This document shows, in pieces, positions 46,802 through 57,400 of a DNA stretch of 64,000 nucleotides. The position numbers were made by a program, and so were the translations under genes. The notes under the pieces were generated by a model. The model saw nothing but the letters and a program-made list of their open reading frames with translations. It had not been told where the DNA came from and made no database searches. Positions within the stretch are counted from its first letter, which is position 1, and each line of letters opens with the position of its first letter. The stretch is taken from NCBI GenBank assembly GCA_016713525.1, contig JADJOZ010000007.1, positions 310,001 to 374,000 on the forward strand, read 5' to 3'. This DNA comes from Bacteroidota bacterium (GTDB taxonomy: Bacteria; Bacteroidota; Bacteroidia; AKYH767-A; OLB10).

Positions 46802-47752
46802 ATGAAAGGAAGCATATTATTTATAGATTCTGTACATCAAATTTTACAAGATCGTCTTGAAGCATCGGGTTGGAAGTGTATCAATGGTACTCAACTTACA
46901 AGGGCTCAAATTCTCGAAACTATTCCATCCTATATCGGGATAGTCATTCGCAGCCGTATTAAAATTGATACTGATTTTCTGGAACATGGTTCTCAGTTAA
47001 AATTCATTGCGCGCGCAGGAGCAGGTATGGAAAACATTGATGTTGCTAAAGCAAATGCATTAAAAATCGTTTGCATCAATGCACCTGAAGGGAATAGAAA
47101 TGCTGTTGCTGAACATGCTTTAGGTATGTTGCTTGCTTTGCTTAATAAGCTCATCACTGCTGACCAGGAAGTAAGGAATGGTATCTGGCGAAGAGAAGAA
47201 AACAGAGGTATTGAAATAGAAGGAAAACGGGTTACCATCATTGGATTTGGAAATACCGGAAGCAGTTTTGCCAGAAAATTGTCGGGCTTCAACTGTGAAG
47301 TTCAGGCCGTTGATCCTTACATTGAAATTGATCGTAAAATTTTCCCGGGAGTGCGACAAATTACTTTAACAGAGGCTATGTCAAACAGTGATATTGTTTC
47401 CTTACATATTCCGCTTACAACTGAAACACAACATTTGGTCAATCTCGATTTTATATCAAAGTTTAAAAGTCCTTTTTATCTGCTAAATACTTCGCGTGGA
47501 GCTGTTGTTTCATTAAAAGCGTTAGTAACTGGTTTGCAATCGGGAAATGTTGCCGGGGCAGCGCTGGATGTATTGGAACTGGAAAGTGCTTCATTTGAAA
47601 AAATTGAAAGCAATCATTCTGCGGATGCATTTGAAAGTTTAATAAAACTTCCAAATGTAGTTTTAAGTCCACATGTTGCCGGATGGAGTTTTGAATCGCA
47701 CAGAAAAATTTCGGAAGTATTAGCTGAAAAAATTCTTTCAGAAAAATTCTAA
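46802..47752 (+). CDS. D-2-hydroxyacid dehydrogenase (phosphoglycerate dehydrogenase-like)
   Basis: 316 residues of the D-isomer-specific dehydrogenase family. N-terminal substrate domain with ARAGAGMENIDV, NAD-binding Rossmann motif GFGNTGSSFARKL near residue 147, and the catalytic Arg (LLNTSRGAVV), Glu (DVLELE) and His (SPHVAGW). No ACT domain, so not the full SerA; substrate may be 3-phosphoglycerate, glyoxylate or another 2-oxoacid. Starts 4 nt after mgtE, so cotranscribed and perhaps also under the M-box. Confidence 0.88.
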   Translation: MKGSILFIDSVHQILQDRLEASGWKCINGTQLTRAQILETIPSYIGIVIRSRIKIDTDFLEHGSQLKFIARAGAGMENIDVAKANALKIVCINAPEGNRNAVAEHALGMLLALLNKLITADQEVRNGIWRREENRGIEIEGKRVTIIGFGNTGSSFARKLSGFNCEVQAVDPYIEIDRKIFPGVRQITLTEAMSNSDIVSLHIPLTTETQHLVNLDFISKFKSPFYLLNTSRGAVVSLKALVTGLQSGNVAGAALDVLELESASFEKIESNHSADAFESLIKLPNVVLSPHVAGWSFESHRKISEVLAEKILSEKF

Positions 47753-47763
47753 GAAATCGATAA

Positions 47764-47798
47764 TAAAAGAAGCCCCGGTTTGTCCGGGGCTTCTTTTT
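47764..47798. terminator. Bidirectional terminator
   Basis: 11-bp stem AGAAGCCCCGG / CCGGGGCTTCT with a 5-nt loop; A- and T-rich flanks on both sides serve the dehydrogenase and the convergent sigma gene. Confidence 0.92.
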
Positions 47799-47804
47799 GA
47801 AATA

Positions 47805-48671
47805 TTATTCGAAGTAAGTTCTCAGTAATTTACTTCTGGAATTATGGCGTAACCGTTTAATTCCATTGTCTTTTATCTGGCGAACTCTTTCTCTGGTCAT
47901 TTCGAGTTTCATACTTATTTCTTCGAGGGTATGGGCTCGCTGGTGACCAATTCCGTAAAACAACTTCAGTACATCACTTTCTTTTGGAGGAAGCGTATTT
48001 AAGGAGCGGATAATGTCTTGCTGCATCGATTCTGCGATCATTTCGGTATCGGCAGAAGGTGAATTGGGATTCGATAAAACATCGAGCAAATTACTTTGAT
48101 CATCTTTACTATCGAATGGAGCATCAACAGAGACAGCTCTTCCGGAAACTCCTAAAGTATCAGATACCTGCTCCTCAGACATTTCCAAAATTTGCGATAA
48201 TTCTTCAGCACTTGGTTCACGTTCGTATTTCTGCTCTAATTGCACAAAGGCTTTTTTAATTTTATTCAGAGCGCCCAATTTATTAAGGGGTAATCTGACA
48301 ATTCTGGCTTGTTCTGCCAAAGCTTGCAAAATAGACTGACGGATCCACCAAACAGCGTAAGAAATAAATTTAAATCCTTTGGTTTCATCGAATTTCTTCG
48401 CTGCTTTGATTAAGCCAAGATTACCTTCGTTTATTAAGTCTAGAAGGCTAAGGCCTTGATTTTGATACTGTTTAGCAACGGAAACGACGAATCTTAAATT
48501 GGCTCTGACTAATTTATCGAGGGCAGCAGCGTCCCCCTGCCTGATTTTCTGGGCAAGAATTGGTTCCATTGAAGGCGCAATCATCTCTTCTTTGCCAATT
48601 TCCTGCAGGTACTTCTCAAGCGAAGCACTGTCACGGTTGGTAATGGAAGGGGTAATTTTTAGCTGTCTCAT
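47805..48671 (-). CDS. Second RpoD/SigA-type sigma factor
   Basis: 288 residues, colinear with the RpoD at 6.8-7.6 kb: same N-terminus (MRQLKIT, KYLQEIGKEE), nearly identical region 2 (RFVVSVAKQYQNQGLSLLDLINEGNLGLIKAA, FISYAVWWIRQSILQALAEQ) and region 4 (LTRERVRQIK-type MTRERVRQIKDNGIKRLR), but diverged regions 3 and 3-4 linker. Both lack region 1.1. This is a group 1 or group 2 paralogue; which one is the vegetative sigma factor cannot be decided by sequence alone. Upstream a 388-nt intergenic region separates it from the divergent subtilisin gene. Confidence 0.92.
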   Translation of the reverse strand: MRQLKITPSITNRDSASLEKYLQEIGKEEMIAPSMEPILAQKIRQGDAAALDKLVRANLRFVVSVAKQYQNQGLSLLDLINEGNLGLIKAAKKFDETKGFKFISYAVWWIRQSILQALAEQARIVRLPLNKLGALNKIKKAFVQLEQKYEREPSAEELSQILEMSEEQVSDTLGVSGRAVSVDAPFDSKDDQSNLLDVLSNPNSPSADTEMIAESMQQDIIRSLNTLPPKESDVLKLFYGIGHQRAHTLEEISMKLEMTRERVRQIKDNGIKRLRHNSRSKLLRTYFE

Positions 48672-49059
48672 GAGTTTTTTAGGGTTTTAACTAATTGTTT
48701 TTTATGCAACAAAATTGATGCCACATGATCATTCGGGTTTGCTACATGACAATGTAGCGTATACAATAATTCAATCGCACATTTTTTAACCAATTCTGAA
48801 GTGAAAAATTGTGCTTTAACTGAACTTATTTTTTAATGATGTCAAATGGTTGTGTTTCCACAATAATTTCTAGCAATTAATAACTAAACAACAAGACGGA
48901 TAAATAGTTCTGTTAGCTGCCTGATTAATTATACCAAACGAACAATTAGTTGAATTAAAACAATAAAGAGGTGAAATTGTTGTGAGTTTGCCCGAAAAGA
49001 GTTAAATTCGGCTTCCCTAATTATCAATCAATTAGACTCAAAAAAACAAAAAACCTCCA
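48672..49059. other. Intergenic region between sigma factor and subtilisin genes
   Basis: AT-rich 388 nt between divergent genes. The only clear structure is the palindrome GCTACA-TGACAA-TGTAGC at 48741-48758, about 70 nt upstream of the sigma gene, which could be a transcription-factor site or small hairpin. No good TAnnTTTG promoter with a -33 box was found, and no coding frame or RNA gene is supported. Confidence 0.5.
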
Positions 49060-51864
49060 ATGAACTTAAAAATTTCAATGCTGTCGTGCCTACTTCTGAT
49101 AGCGGCCACAACCTCACAGGCAACTACGAAGCCTAAAAACCAGCAATTCCGGTTACCAGCCGGAGTAACTGCTTCAGACATGGTACCGGGAACCATTATT
49201 TTTAAACTCAAGACCGAATTCCGAGCATCTGCAAGAATAAACGGAATTGTTTCTGATCAACTGAATGCTGTGCTTGCCGCCAATGGGGTAACTTCTGTAA
49301 GCAAGAAATTCCCTGCTAAACAAGCTCCTGCTTCCGAACGAAATGCACAAGGATTAACTATGGTTGATCTGTCCTTAATCTATGAAGTAAAATACACTTC
49401 CGATCAGCCGGTTGAAAAAATCGTAAATGCATTGCTAAGAACAGGAATGTTACAGTATGCCGAGCCTAAATACTTACCAAAATTATCGTACACCACCAAT
49501 GATCCAAATACCGGAAGTCAGTATTTTCTTGGAAAAATTCAAGCCTATGCTGCATGGGATATTCAGAAGGGTGACACCAATGTTGTAATTGGAATTACTG
49601 ATACCGGTACGGACATAAACCATCCTGATCTGGAAGATAATATAAAGTATAATTATGCTGATCCGATTGATGGAACCGACAATGATGGAGATGGCTACAC
49701 CGACAATTTCCGCGGATGGGATTTAGGAGAAAATGATAATGATCCGAGTGTAAATGCCAGCATTCATGGTTCACACGTTTCAGGTTGTGCAGCTGCATCA
49801 ACCGACAATTCAACAGGTGTTGCTGCACCCGGTTTTAATTGCAAATTCTTACCTGTAAAAATTTCGGATGCTTCCGGTGCACTTACCGAAGCTTATGAAG
49901 GAATCACTTATGCTGCCGATGCAGGTTGTCAGATTATCAACTGCTCCTGGGGTGGTAATGGGGGTGGCTCATTTGGTCAGGATGTTATTGATTATGCAAC
50001 CATCAACGAAAATGCTTTAGTTATTGCGGCGGCAGGAAACGACAACAATGAATTCGCCTTTTTCCCTGCATCTTACAACTATGTACTTTCAGTAGCTTCA
50101 ACAAGTAACAGTGATGCAAAATCTTCATTCTCCAATTACGCAATGAACATCGATGTTTGCGCTCCTGGTTCCAATATCTACACTGCCATGTCGAACAATG
50201 CCTATGGAACAATGAGCGGAACGTCCATGGCTTCTCCAGTTTGTGCAGGAGCAGCGGGAATTGTTCTTTCTCAAAACCCAACATTTACTGCATTACAAAT
50301 TGGTGAACAACTCAGAGTTACCTGCGACAATATTTATACCATCCCAAGTAATGGAATATATGCCGATAAATTAGGTAAAGGAAGGATTAACATGTTCCGT
50401 GCATTGACTGAAACAGGTCCTTCTGTAAGAATGACCAACATTGTAACAACAGACGGAAATGACAACACTTTTGTGATAGGTGATACCATTCAATTGACAG
50501 GAGACATTACCAACTACCTTGCTCCTACCTCTAATCTGAATGTCACTGTTACCACCACTTCTCCCTGGGTAACTATACTTGATAATAATACCGCAATTGG
50601 TGCATTAGGAACACTGGCAACAGTTAACAATCTGGCTGACCCTTTCACCATTAAAGTTAATGCAGGAACTCCACAAAACACCAAAGTAACTTTGAAAATA
50701 TTATTCAGCGACGGTAGCTACAATGACTTCCAGATGTATGATATCACTGTGAATGTTGACTATATCAATGTAACCATTAATCAGGTATTCTCAACTATCA
50801 CCAGTAAGGGCCGCATCTGTTATAATGGAACCGGACAATTAGAAGGACTTGGCTTCACCTATTCCGGTGAAAACCTGGTTTATGAAGCAGGATTACTGAT
50901 TGGTCAGAATTCAACCAAAGTATCTGACAATGTTCGTGCAGCAACCGGAAACGACAATGATTTTCAATCGACACAAGTGGTTCAGAAAATGCTTCCAAGT
51001 GTTTCTTCTGAATTCGATTTATATGGTCGTTTCAGCGACAACATTGCGCCTCTTCCAATTCCTGTTGCAGTAACACATAAGGCTTATGCATGGAGCACGC
51101 CCGGTAATGATAAATTTATCATTGTAGAATATTTCATTAAGAATTCCGGATCATCAACAATCAGTAATTTATGGTCAGGAATATTTGCCGATTGGGATAT
51201 TCAGGATTATAACTTCAATAAGGGTGATGAAAATCCATCATTAAAAATGGGTTATGTTTATAACACCACTACAGGTGGATTATGGGCAGGAATCAAGGTG
51301 CTTACTGCGACTCCATTTAACCACTATGCAATTGATAACATTGCGGGACAAGGTGGTGTAAACATGACCGATGGTTATGATGAATCAGAAAAATACACGA
51401 CGCTTTCAACTGCACGTGCACAGGCCGGGTTGAATGGTGGAGGAAATGATGTAATTGATGTAGTAAGTACAGGACCATTCACGCTTCAGGCTGGCGATTC
51501 CGTTAAGGTTGCTTTTGCCCTGATTGCCGGCGATGATCTGGCAGATCTGAATACCAGTGCTGTGAATGCACAAATCAAGTATGATGAGATGCTTACCTCC
51601 ATCATTGATGCATCTGTTGCGGGTACTTTAGCGGGTGTTTATCCGAATCCGGCAACTGACAAACTAAACATTGTGGCGGGTGATAAAGATCTCACCGCAA
51701 TTACCATCTTTGATGCTGCAGGGCGGATCGTATATGAAAGCAAAGCTACGGTTGCAGCCGGAAGATCAGAAGTTGTAAATGTCAGAGCATTCGACTCGGG
51801 TGTTTATGCTGTTAAAATTCAATCTGCCTCACAAACAATTACCAGAAAATTTGTAAAACAGTAA
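49060..51864 (+). CDS. Secreted S8 (subtilisin-like) serine peptidase with T9SS sorting domain
   Basis: 934 residues: signal peptide (MLSCLLLIAATTSQAT), a propeptide (about 30-145), peptidase S8 domain with catalytic Asp in ITDTGTDINHPD (about 181), His in HGSHVSGC (about 237) and Ser in GTSMASPVCAG (about 389). A long beta-rich middle (about 470-840) of unassigned domains follows, then the type A T9SS domain GVYPNPATDKLNI to ITRKFVKQ. The NDGDGYTDN segment near 205 looks like a calcium-binding loop. Probably extracellular protein digestion. Single-gene unit with its own terminator. Confidence 0.93.
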   Translation: MNLKISMLSCLLLIAATTSQATTKPKNQQFRLPAGVTASDMVPGTIIFKLKTEFRASARINGIVSDQLNAVLAANGVTSVSKKFPAKQAPASERNAQGLTMVDLSLIYEVKYTSDQPVEKIVNALLRTGMLQYAEPKYLPKLSYTTNDPNTGSQYFLGKIQAYAAWDIQKGDTNVVIGITDTGTDINHPDLEDNIKYNYADPIDGTDNDGDGYTDNFRGWDLGENDNDPSVNASIHGSHVSGCAAASTDNSTGVAAPGFNCKFLPVKISDASGALTEAYEGITYAADAGCQIINCSWGGNGGGSFGQDVIDYATINENALVIAAAGNDNNEFAFFPASYNYVLSVASTSNSDAKSSFSNYAMNIDVCAPGSNIYTAMSNNAYGTMSGTSMASPVCAGAAGIVLSQNPTFTALQIGEQLRVTCDNIYTIPSNGIYADKLGKGRINMFRALTETGPSVRMTNIVTTDGNDNTFVIGDTIQLTGDITNYLAPTSNLNVTVTTTSPWVTILDNNTAIGALGTLATVNNLADPFTIKVNAGTPQNTKVTLKILFSDGSYNDFQMYDITVNVDYINVTINQVFSTITSKGRICYNGTGQLEGLGFTYSGENLVYEAGLLIGQNSTKVSDNVRAATGNDNDFQSTQVVQKMLPSVSSEFDLYGRFSDNIAPLPIPVAVTHKAYAWSTPGNDKFIIVEYFIKNSGSSTISNLWSGIFADWDIQDYNFNKGDENPSLKMGYVYNTTTGGLWAGIKVLTATPFNHYAIDNIAGQGGVNMTDGYDESEKYTTLSTARAQAGLNGGGNDVIDVVSTGPFTLQAGDSVKVAFALIAGDDLADLNTSAVNAQIKYDEMLTSIIDASVAGTLAGVYPNPATDKLNIVAGDKDLTAITIFDAAGRIVYESKATVAAGRSEVVNVRAFDSGVYAVKIQSASQTITRKFVKQ

Positions 51865-51887
51865 CGAAAATATATTTCCGATAGTAC

Positions 51888-51922
51888 AAAAAGCCCTGAA
51901 ACCTTGATTTCGGGGCTTTTTT
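51888..51922 (+). terminator. Terminator after the subtilisin gene
   Basis: Stem AAAAAGCCCTGAAA / TTTCGGGGCTTTTT (one G-T mismatch pair), T-rich tail, 24 nt after the stop. Confidence 0.88.
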
Positions 51923-51960
51923 ATGCTTAATTTTTTCTTTTCATTGCTGGTTTTTCTTGT

Positions 51961-51968
51961 TACTTTTG
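51961..51968 (+). promoter_or_regulatory. -7 box upstream of the DUF5606 gene
   Basis: TACTTTTG matches TAnnTTTG, 22 nt before the ATG. Confidence 0.65.
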
Positions 51969-51990
51969 AGCCAAATCTAAAGTATACCTT

Positions 51991-52545
51991 ATGAGTTTAA
52001 AAGGGATTATTTCAATTGCGGGCTTCCCGGGACTGTACAAAGTGCTTGCCCAATCCAAATCCGGATTCATTGTAGAATCATTATCTGACAAAAAAAGACT
52101 TCCTGTATCCTCAACACAGCGCATCAGTATGCTTGAGGATATCAGCGTATTTACCTTGTCGGATGATCTTCCATTGACTCAGGTCTTATTAAAAATGAAA
52201 GAAACGGAGACTGCAAACCCACCGGTTGATGCTAAATCTGACCCGGTCAAGTTGCGTGATTATTTCCGATCATTAATATCCGATTTCGATTCTGAACGCG
52301 TTTACCCTTCCGATATCAAAAAGATCATTACCTGGTACCACCTGGTTAAAGACATAGTTGATATTCCTGATCCTGAGGAAGCTGTTGCTGAAACTGAAGC
52401 GGAGCCTGTAAATGAAGCACCTGGAGCAACCTCAGAAACAGCAGAGACTCCTAAGAAAAAGCGGGCAACTAAAGCAAAAGAGGCCGATGATAGTGCTGCG
52501 GCAGAAAAACCTGCAAAAGCACCCAGGAAGAAAAAAGAAAACTAA
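51991..52545 (+). CDS. DUF5606 family protein
   Basis: 184 residues; conserved N-terminal part MSLKGIISIAGFPGLYKVLAQSKSGFIVESL and a helical part KLRDYFRSLISDFDSERVYPSDIKKIITWY, a family found almost only in Bacteroidota and of unknown function. The last 55 residues are a low-complexity acidic then Lys/Ala-rich tail (KKKRATKAKEAD, KAPRKKKEN), likely unstructured and perhaps nucleic-acid binding. It is followed at 13 nt by the M3 peptidase gene, so the two are likely cotranscribed. Confidence 0.88.
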   Translation: MSLKGIISIAGFPGLYKVLAQSKSGFIVESLSDKKRLPVSSTQRISMLEDISVFTLSDDLPLTQVLLKMKETETANPPVDAKSDPVKLRDYFRSLISDFDSERVYPSDIKKIITWYHLVKDIVDIPDPEEAVAETEAEPVNEAPGATSETAETPKKKRATKAKEADDSAAAEKPAKAPRKKKEN

Positions 52546-52558
52546 TAATTCCAATTTC

Positions 52559-54280
52559 ATGAGTGTTTTTGCAACTACTCCTTTGGCACAGGTAAAAAAC
52601 AGAGAATTCCTTCCTTCTGCTCTCGTAGTAGACAGTTGGGATTCAATAGCCAATTTTTATAATGAATTACGAAGCCGTGAAATAAAAAGTGCTGCTGAAT
52701 TGCGCAAGTGGCTTCTCGACCGTACGGAGCTGGAAGCAGTAATTCAGGAAGATATTGCATGGCGTTATATCCGGATGAGTTGTGACACTTCAAGTAAGGA
52801 ATATGCAGATGCATTCAACTTCTTTGTTTCTGAAATCGAACCTAAAGTTGCTCCTTTCACCAATGAATTAAATCTTAAATTACTTGCTTGCCCGTTTATT
52901 GCTGAACTTAATGATCCAAGAATGGAAATTATGCTTCGCAATATCCGTAAACAGGTTGAAATTTTCCGACCAGAAAATATTCCTTTGTTATCGGAATTAC
53001 AGCAGAAAGAGCAGCATTTTGCAACAATTGCAGGTGCAATGACCATTAATGTTGACGGCAAAGAAATAACATTACAACAGGCTTCCAATTATTTGAAAAG
53101 TAATGATCGTTCAATTCGAGAATCGGTTTATAATAAAATTATTGCAAGACGACTTGCCGATAAGGAAGTGCTAGATCAGTTGTTTGATGATTTAATTGCT
53201 CTGAGGCATCAGGTTGCAATTAACTCCGGATTTAAAAATTTCAGAGATTACATGTTCGCTGCCTTAGGCAGATTTGATTATACGCCATCAGATTGTTTCG
53301 ATTTTCATAAAGCAATAGCGGAAGAAATAGTTCCACTTGCAGATTCAATTCACAGCAAACGACTAAAGCTGCTACAGGCATCTCCCTTGAAACCTTGGGA
53401 TCTGGATGCTGACATAACCGGCAAGCCTGCTTTAACTCCTTTTGATGGAAGCGCTGATATGATGGTTAAAACCATCGATTGCTTTGCCGATATTCATCCC
53501 TTCTTAGGGCAATGCATGGAAACGTTGCGCGAGATGAAGCATATTGATCTGGAATCCCGAAAAGGGAAAGCACCGGGTGGATTTAACTATCCGCCATATG
53601 AAACCGGAGTCCCGTTCATTTTTATGAACTCCACCAATTCACTTCGTGATCTGGTTACTATTGTTCATGAAGGTGGTCATGCAGTACATTCGATTCTTAC
53701 CCGTGATCTCGACTATGTTGATTTCAGAAGTACACCCTCTGAAGTTGCCGAACTGGCATCGATGAGTATGGAACTAATTTCAATGGAGCATTGGCAAAAA
53801 TTTTTTACCAATGAAGATGAACTTGGAAGAGCAAAAAATCAACATATCGAGAAATTGATTGAGTCTTTACCGTGGATTGCCTGTATTGATAAGTTTCAAC
53901 ATTGGATTTATACTAATCCGGGTCACAATAAAGAACAACGCAAAACAGCCTGGCGGGAAATTTACAGGGAGTTTTCTGGTAATGTGATTAATTGGGATGG
54001 CCAGGAAGATGCTTTTGATTATTCCTGGCAGCGGCAGTTGCACTTATTCCAGGTGCCATTTTATTATATCGAATATGGTATGGCTCAATTGGGGGCAATA
54101 GCTATTTGGAGAAATTATAACAACCAGCCAAAAGAAACTTTGGAAGCTTATTTTGAAGCACTTAAACTGGGTTATACAGCCACAATTGGAACAATTTACA
54201 AGACTGCCGGCATAAAATTCGATTTCTCGAGACCTTATGTCAGGGAACTGGCTGCTTTTCTATCTGAAAAAATGAGCTGA
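52559..54280 (+). CDS. M3 family oligoendopeptidase
   Basis: 574 residues of the PepF/thimet-oligopeptidase fold, a cytoplasmic zinc metallopeptidase degrading short peptides. Zinc motif HEGGH near residue 373 (IVHEGGHAVHS) with the later Glu in FRSTPSEVAELASMSME, about 26 residues on, as third ligand. ALGRFDYTPSDCFDFHKAI and FQVPFYYIEYGMAQLGA are family motifs. Start ATG at 52559 chosen because the longer frame overlaps the DUF5606 gene. No signal peptide. Confidence 0.93.
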   Translation: MSVFATTPLAQVKNREFLPSALVVDSWDSIANFYNELRSREIKSAAELRKWLLDRTELEAVIQEDIAWRYIRMSCDTSSKEYADAFNFFVSEIEPKVAPFTNELNLKLLACPFIAELNDPRMEIMLRNIRKQVEIFRPENIPLLSELQQKEQHFATIAGAMTINVDGKEITLQQASNYLKSNDRSIRESVYNKIIARRLADKEVLDQLFDDLIALRHQVAINSGFKNFRDYMFAALGRFDYTPSDCFDFHKAIAEEIVPLADSIHSKRLKLLQASPLKPWDLDADITGKPALTPFDGSADMMVKTIDCFADIHPFLGQCMETLREMKHIDLESRKGKAPGGFNYPPYETGVPFIFMNSTNSLRDLVTIVHEGGHAVHSILTRDLDYVDFRSTPSEVAELASMSMELISMEHWQKFFTNEDELGRAKNQHIEKLIESLPWIACIDKFQHWIYTNPGHNKEQRKTAWREIYREFSGNVINWDGQEDAFDYSWQRQLHLFQVPFYYIEYGMAQLGAIAIWRNYNNQPKETLEAYFEALKLGYTATIGTIYKTAGIKFDFSRPYVRELAAFLSEKMS

Positions 54281-54474
54281 AAAGCCCAATTAGCGTAACT
54301 TTTGAACCATTTTTACGATTAATATTAAAGGACGTAAAGGCCTTGGGAAAGGTGTGTCAGGTCACATTTAAACCCAATTATATCTTTCTGATTTACAACA
54401 TTTTAAATCAAAAAAGCCTAAAGTTCTGCCATTGAGGAAATGGCAAAATAATAAACTCCCTCAAAACAGGAATT

Positions 54475-57400
54475 ATGGAGCCACTACGGGTAAGTCCCCC
54501 GAGTTCATTTCTAAAGCAATATGAGGAGAATTACTATCGGGTGATTCTTTGCTTATTCGGCCTGGCCTATATTTTCTCTTTTTATTACAAGGGCGGTGAC
54601 ACGGTTCCATTGAAAGAATTCCTGATTCCCCGGCACCTGTTTGCTTTGTTACCAATACTTATTGCCGCAACCTCCTGGTTCGTTCCATATATCAGTGATA
54701 AAATTAAAGATCTGGGAAGCGGATTTTTCCTGCTTTGCACGGTTCACCTTGTTGGCTTCTTCTCCATTAATAATTTCAATACACATTATGAGATCGGAAT
54801 TATTACACTGGTATTATTTTCGAATCTCCATCTGAACAAAGTCCTTTATATCGTTCTGTACAATGTCATAGTACTAACGGCTTTGGAATATGTGTTTATT
54901 ACAGCTTCGCCGGAAGCAAATATTCAGCCGGTTTTATTTTTCGTGTTTTTATTATCGGTGATGTTGATTTGCATCTTCTATCAGCTTTACCGGATCCGTT
55001 TCAACAACAGAATGACAGATCGTGACCTGTTATTATCAGGATTGATTTCAGGGAGTCCCGATGCCTGGATGATTTTTGAAGGTCCGGGATTAATAGCCCG
55101 TGACATCAGTAAAAAAGCCATGCAGCTATTTCAAATTGATGCAGCCGAAAAAATTGAAGAGATTTCGTTACGTAACATTATTGTTGGTGACAGCAATGCT
55201 GAAGCAGATCAGATTATCAGAAGCATTCTCAATAAGGATGTGGTAGAAATTAAAACACAATGCCGCACCATTGATGGCAGACAATTCTGGGTTGATATAT
55301 CCGCATTCCGGATTCCGGGATTACCAGGATTCGTGCAATGCAGGTTTGTAGATATTTCCGATACACGAATTGCTCAGGAGAATGCATCAGATAATGCAAT
55401 CAGATACCGTAGCTATCTTGATACAACAACGGAAGGGATTTTAGTGTTACATGTCGATGGAACCATTAAAATGATAAACAAAACGGCATGTAAGCTTTTG
55501 CAGAAAGATCCCAATACCAATTACTTCAACAAAACCATCAATGACATCTTCAACAATGAGCATGAATCCATAATCAGAAAGCAAGTACTGAATCAAACGG
55601 AATCTGATGTGGAACTAATTCTGAATTTCAATAATACCCCATCCCTTAAATTAACAACTCACAGATTACGGGATCTGATCGATAACAGTGAAGAAATTCA
55701 TTTCCTTATTCAGAATAACCAAGTAACCACACTCCCAAAAGCAGAACAGAATGAAAGTGTTGTTAATGTTCAGTCACCCAATCAACAGTCTACGTCAATA
55801 AACACTCCTGAACCTGATAGATTTTTACAAAACAGTGCTGTTCCGGTAATCACTTTGAATGCTGCCTATAAAATTGCTGTTACTAATAAGGGCTTCTCTC
55901 AGTTGTCAGGATATGGGCAATCAGAATTACATGCTATCGAAATCTTTCATCTGATACATCCAACCGATAAACCCTCATTAAAATTACTTCTAAAAAATGA
56001 TTCTAATGCCGGCATAAATGAGTTGAATGAATTTCGTTTCATTTGCAAAGACGGATCCATCCGATGGTTTAAAGTAAATCCGGTCTTTTATGAAGAGAAA
56101 GAATTCAATTCTCATTGTCTTTGCTTTTAAATGATATTACCATTCTAAAAACACTGAAAAAGAGCTTCAGGAGGCAGGGTCAAATGTTGTGGCAGTGATT
56201 GAAAATACAGCATCACCCATATTCTCCATCGATTTTAATCACCGGATTACGGTAATGAATTCAGCATTTCATGAGGAGTACCATAAACGGCATAAAAATC
56301 ATCCTGAAAAGGGAACTGATTACAGAAAGATTCTCAATTCTGTTGAACGAACAGAATGGGAAAATACAATTCAAACAGTAATGAAAGGAAAAACATCCCG
56401 GAAGGAAGAAATGCACCGGTATGATTCAGGAGAGACGGAATACTTTGAGGTTTCCTACTACCCTATTACTGCCCCTGACAAAAAAATACTGGGTGTTTCC
56501 ATATTGTATGTTAATGTAACAGAACGAAAACTTTTTGAACAGGAATTACTTAATGCAAAAGAAATTGCAGAGAGTGCCACAAAGGCAAAATCAGGATTCC
56601 TTGCAACCATGAGCCATGAAATCCGAACTCCGTTAAATGGATTAATTGGAATGTCAGATTTACTGAAATCAACTCCCCTGAACAAAGAGCAGCAGAAATA
56701 TGTTGATGCCATCCATATCAGCGGAGAAGCATTACTGACGCTCATTAATGACGTATTGGACTTCTCAAGAATAGAATCGGAGAAGATGGAACTGGAAGAA
56801 AAGCCATTTGAGCTGCTGCAACCGGTAAACGATACCATAAATATGTTGCAGTTTAAAGCAGATGAGAAATCAAATCGGCTAAAATTGAAACACACGAACC
56901 ACTTCCCAAAGTTGTTGCAGGTGACAGATCCCGATTACGACAAATACTCACCAATTTGGTTGGCAATGCCATCAAATTCACTGAAAAGGAACCATTACTA
57001 TCAAGGTTCGCACGTTGAACCAAACAAATGATCAGCATATTCTCGAATTTGAAGTAGCAGATACCGGCATTGGCATATCGGAAGATCAGCAGGCAAAATT
57101 ATTTAAATCATTCTCTCAGGCCGATGCAGGAACTTACGGGAAATATGGTGGTTCGGGGCTGGGACTTGCAATAAGTTCCAAACTGGTGGAATTAATGGGC
57201 GGCACGATTCGCGTTGCGAGTGTTCCGGGACAAGGCTCCAGTTTCATTTTCACTATTAAAGTGAAAGCTGCCTCTGCCGATAAAATAGAAAATAAGTCGG
57301 GTTCATTTACATTACTTGAGAACAAACAGGTTGGAGTAATAAGTGATCAGCCACAGGCAATTGCTTCATTAAAAAACTATGGAAGTCAATGGAATTCCAC

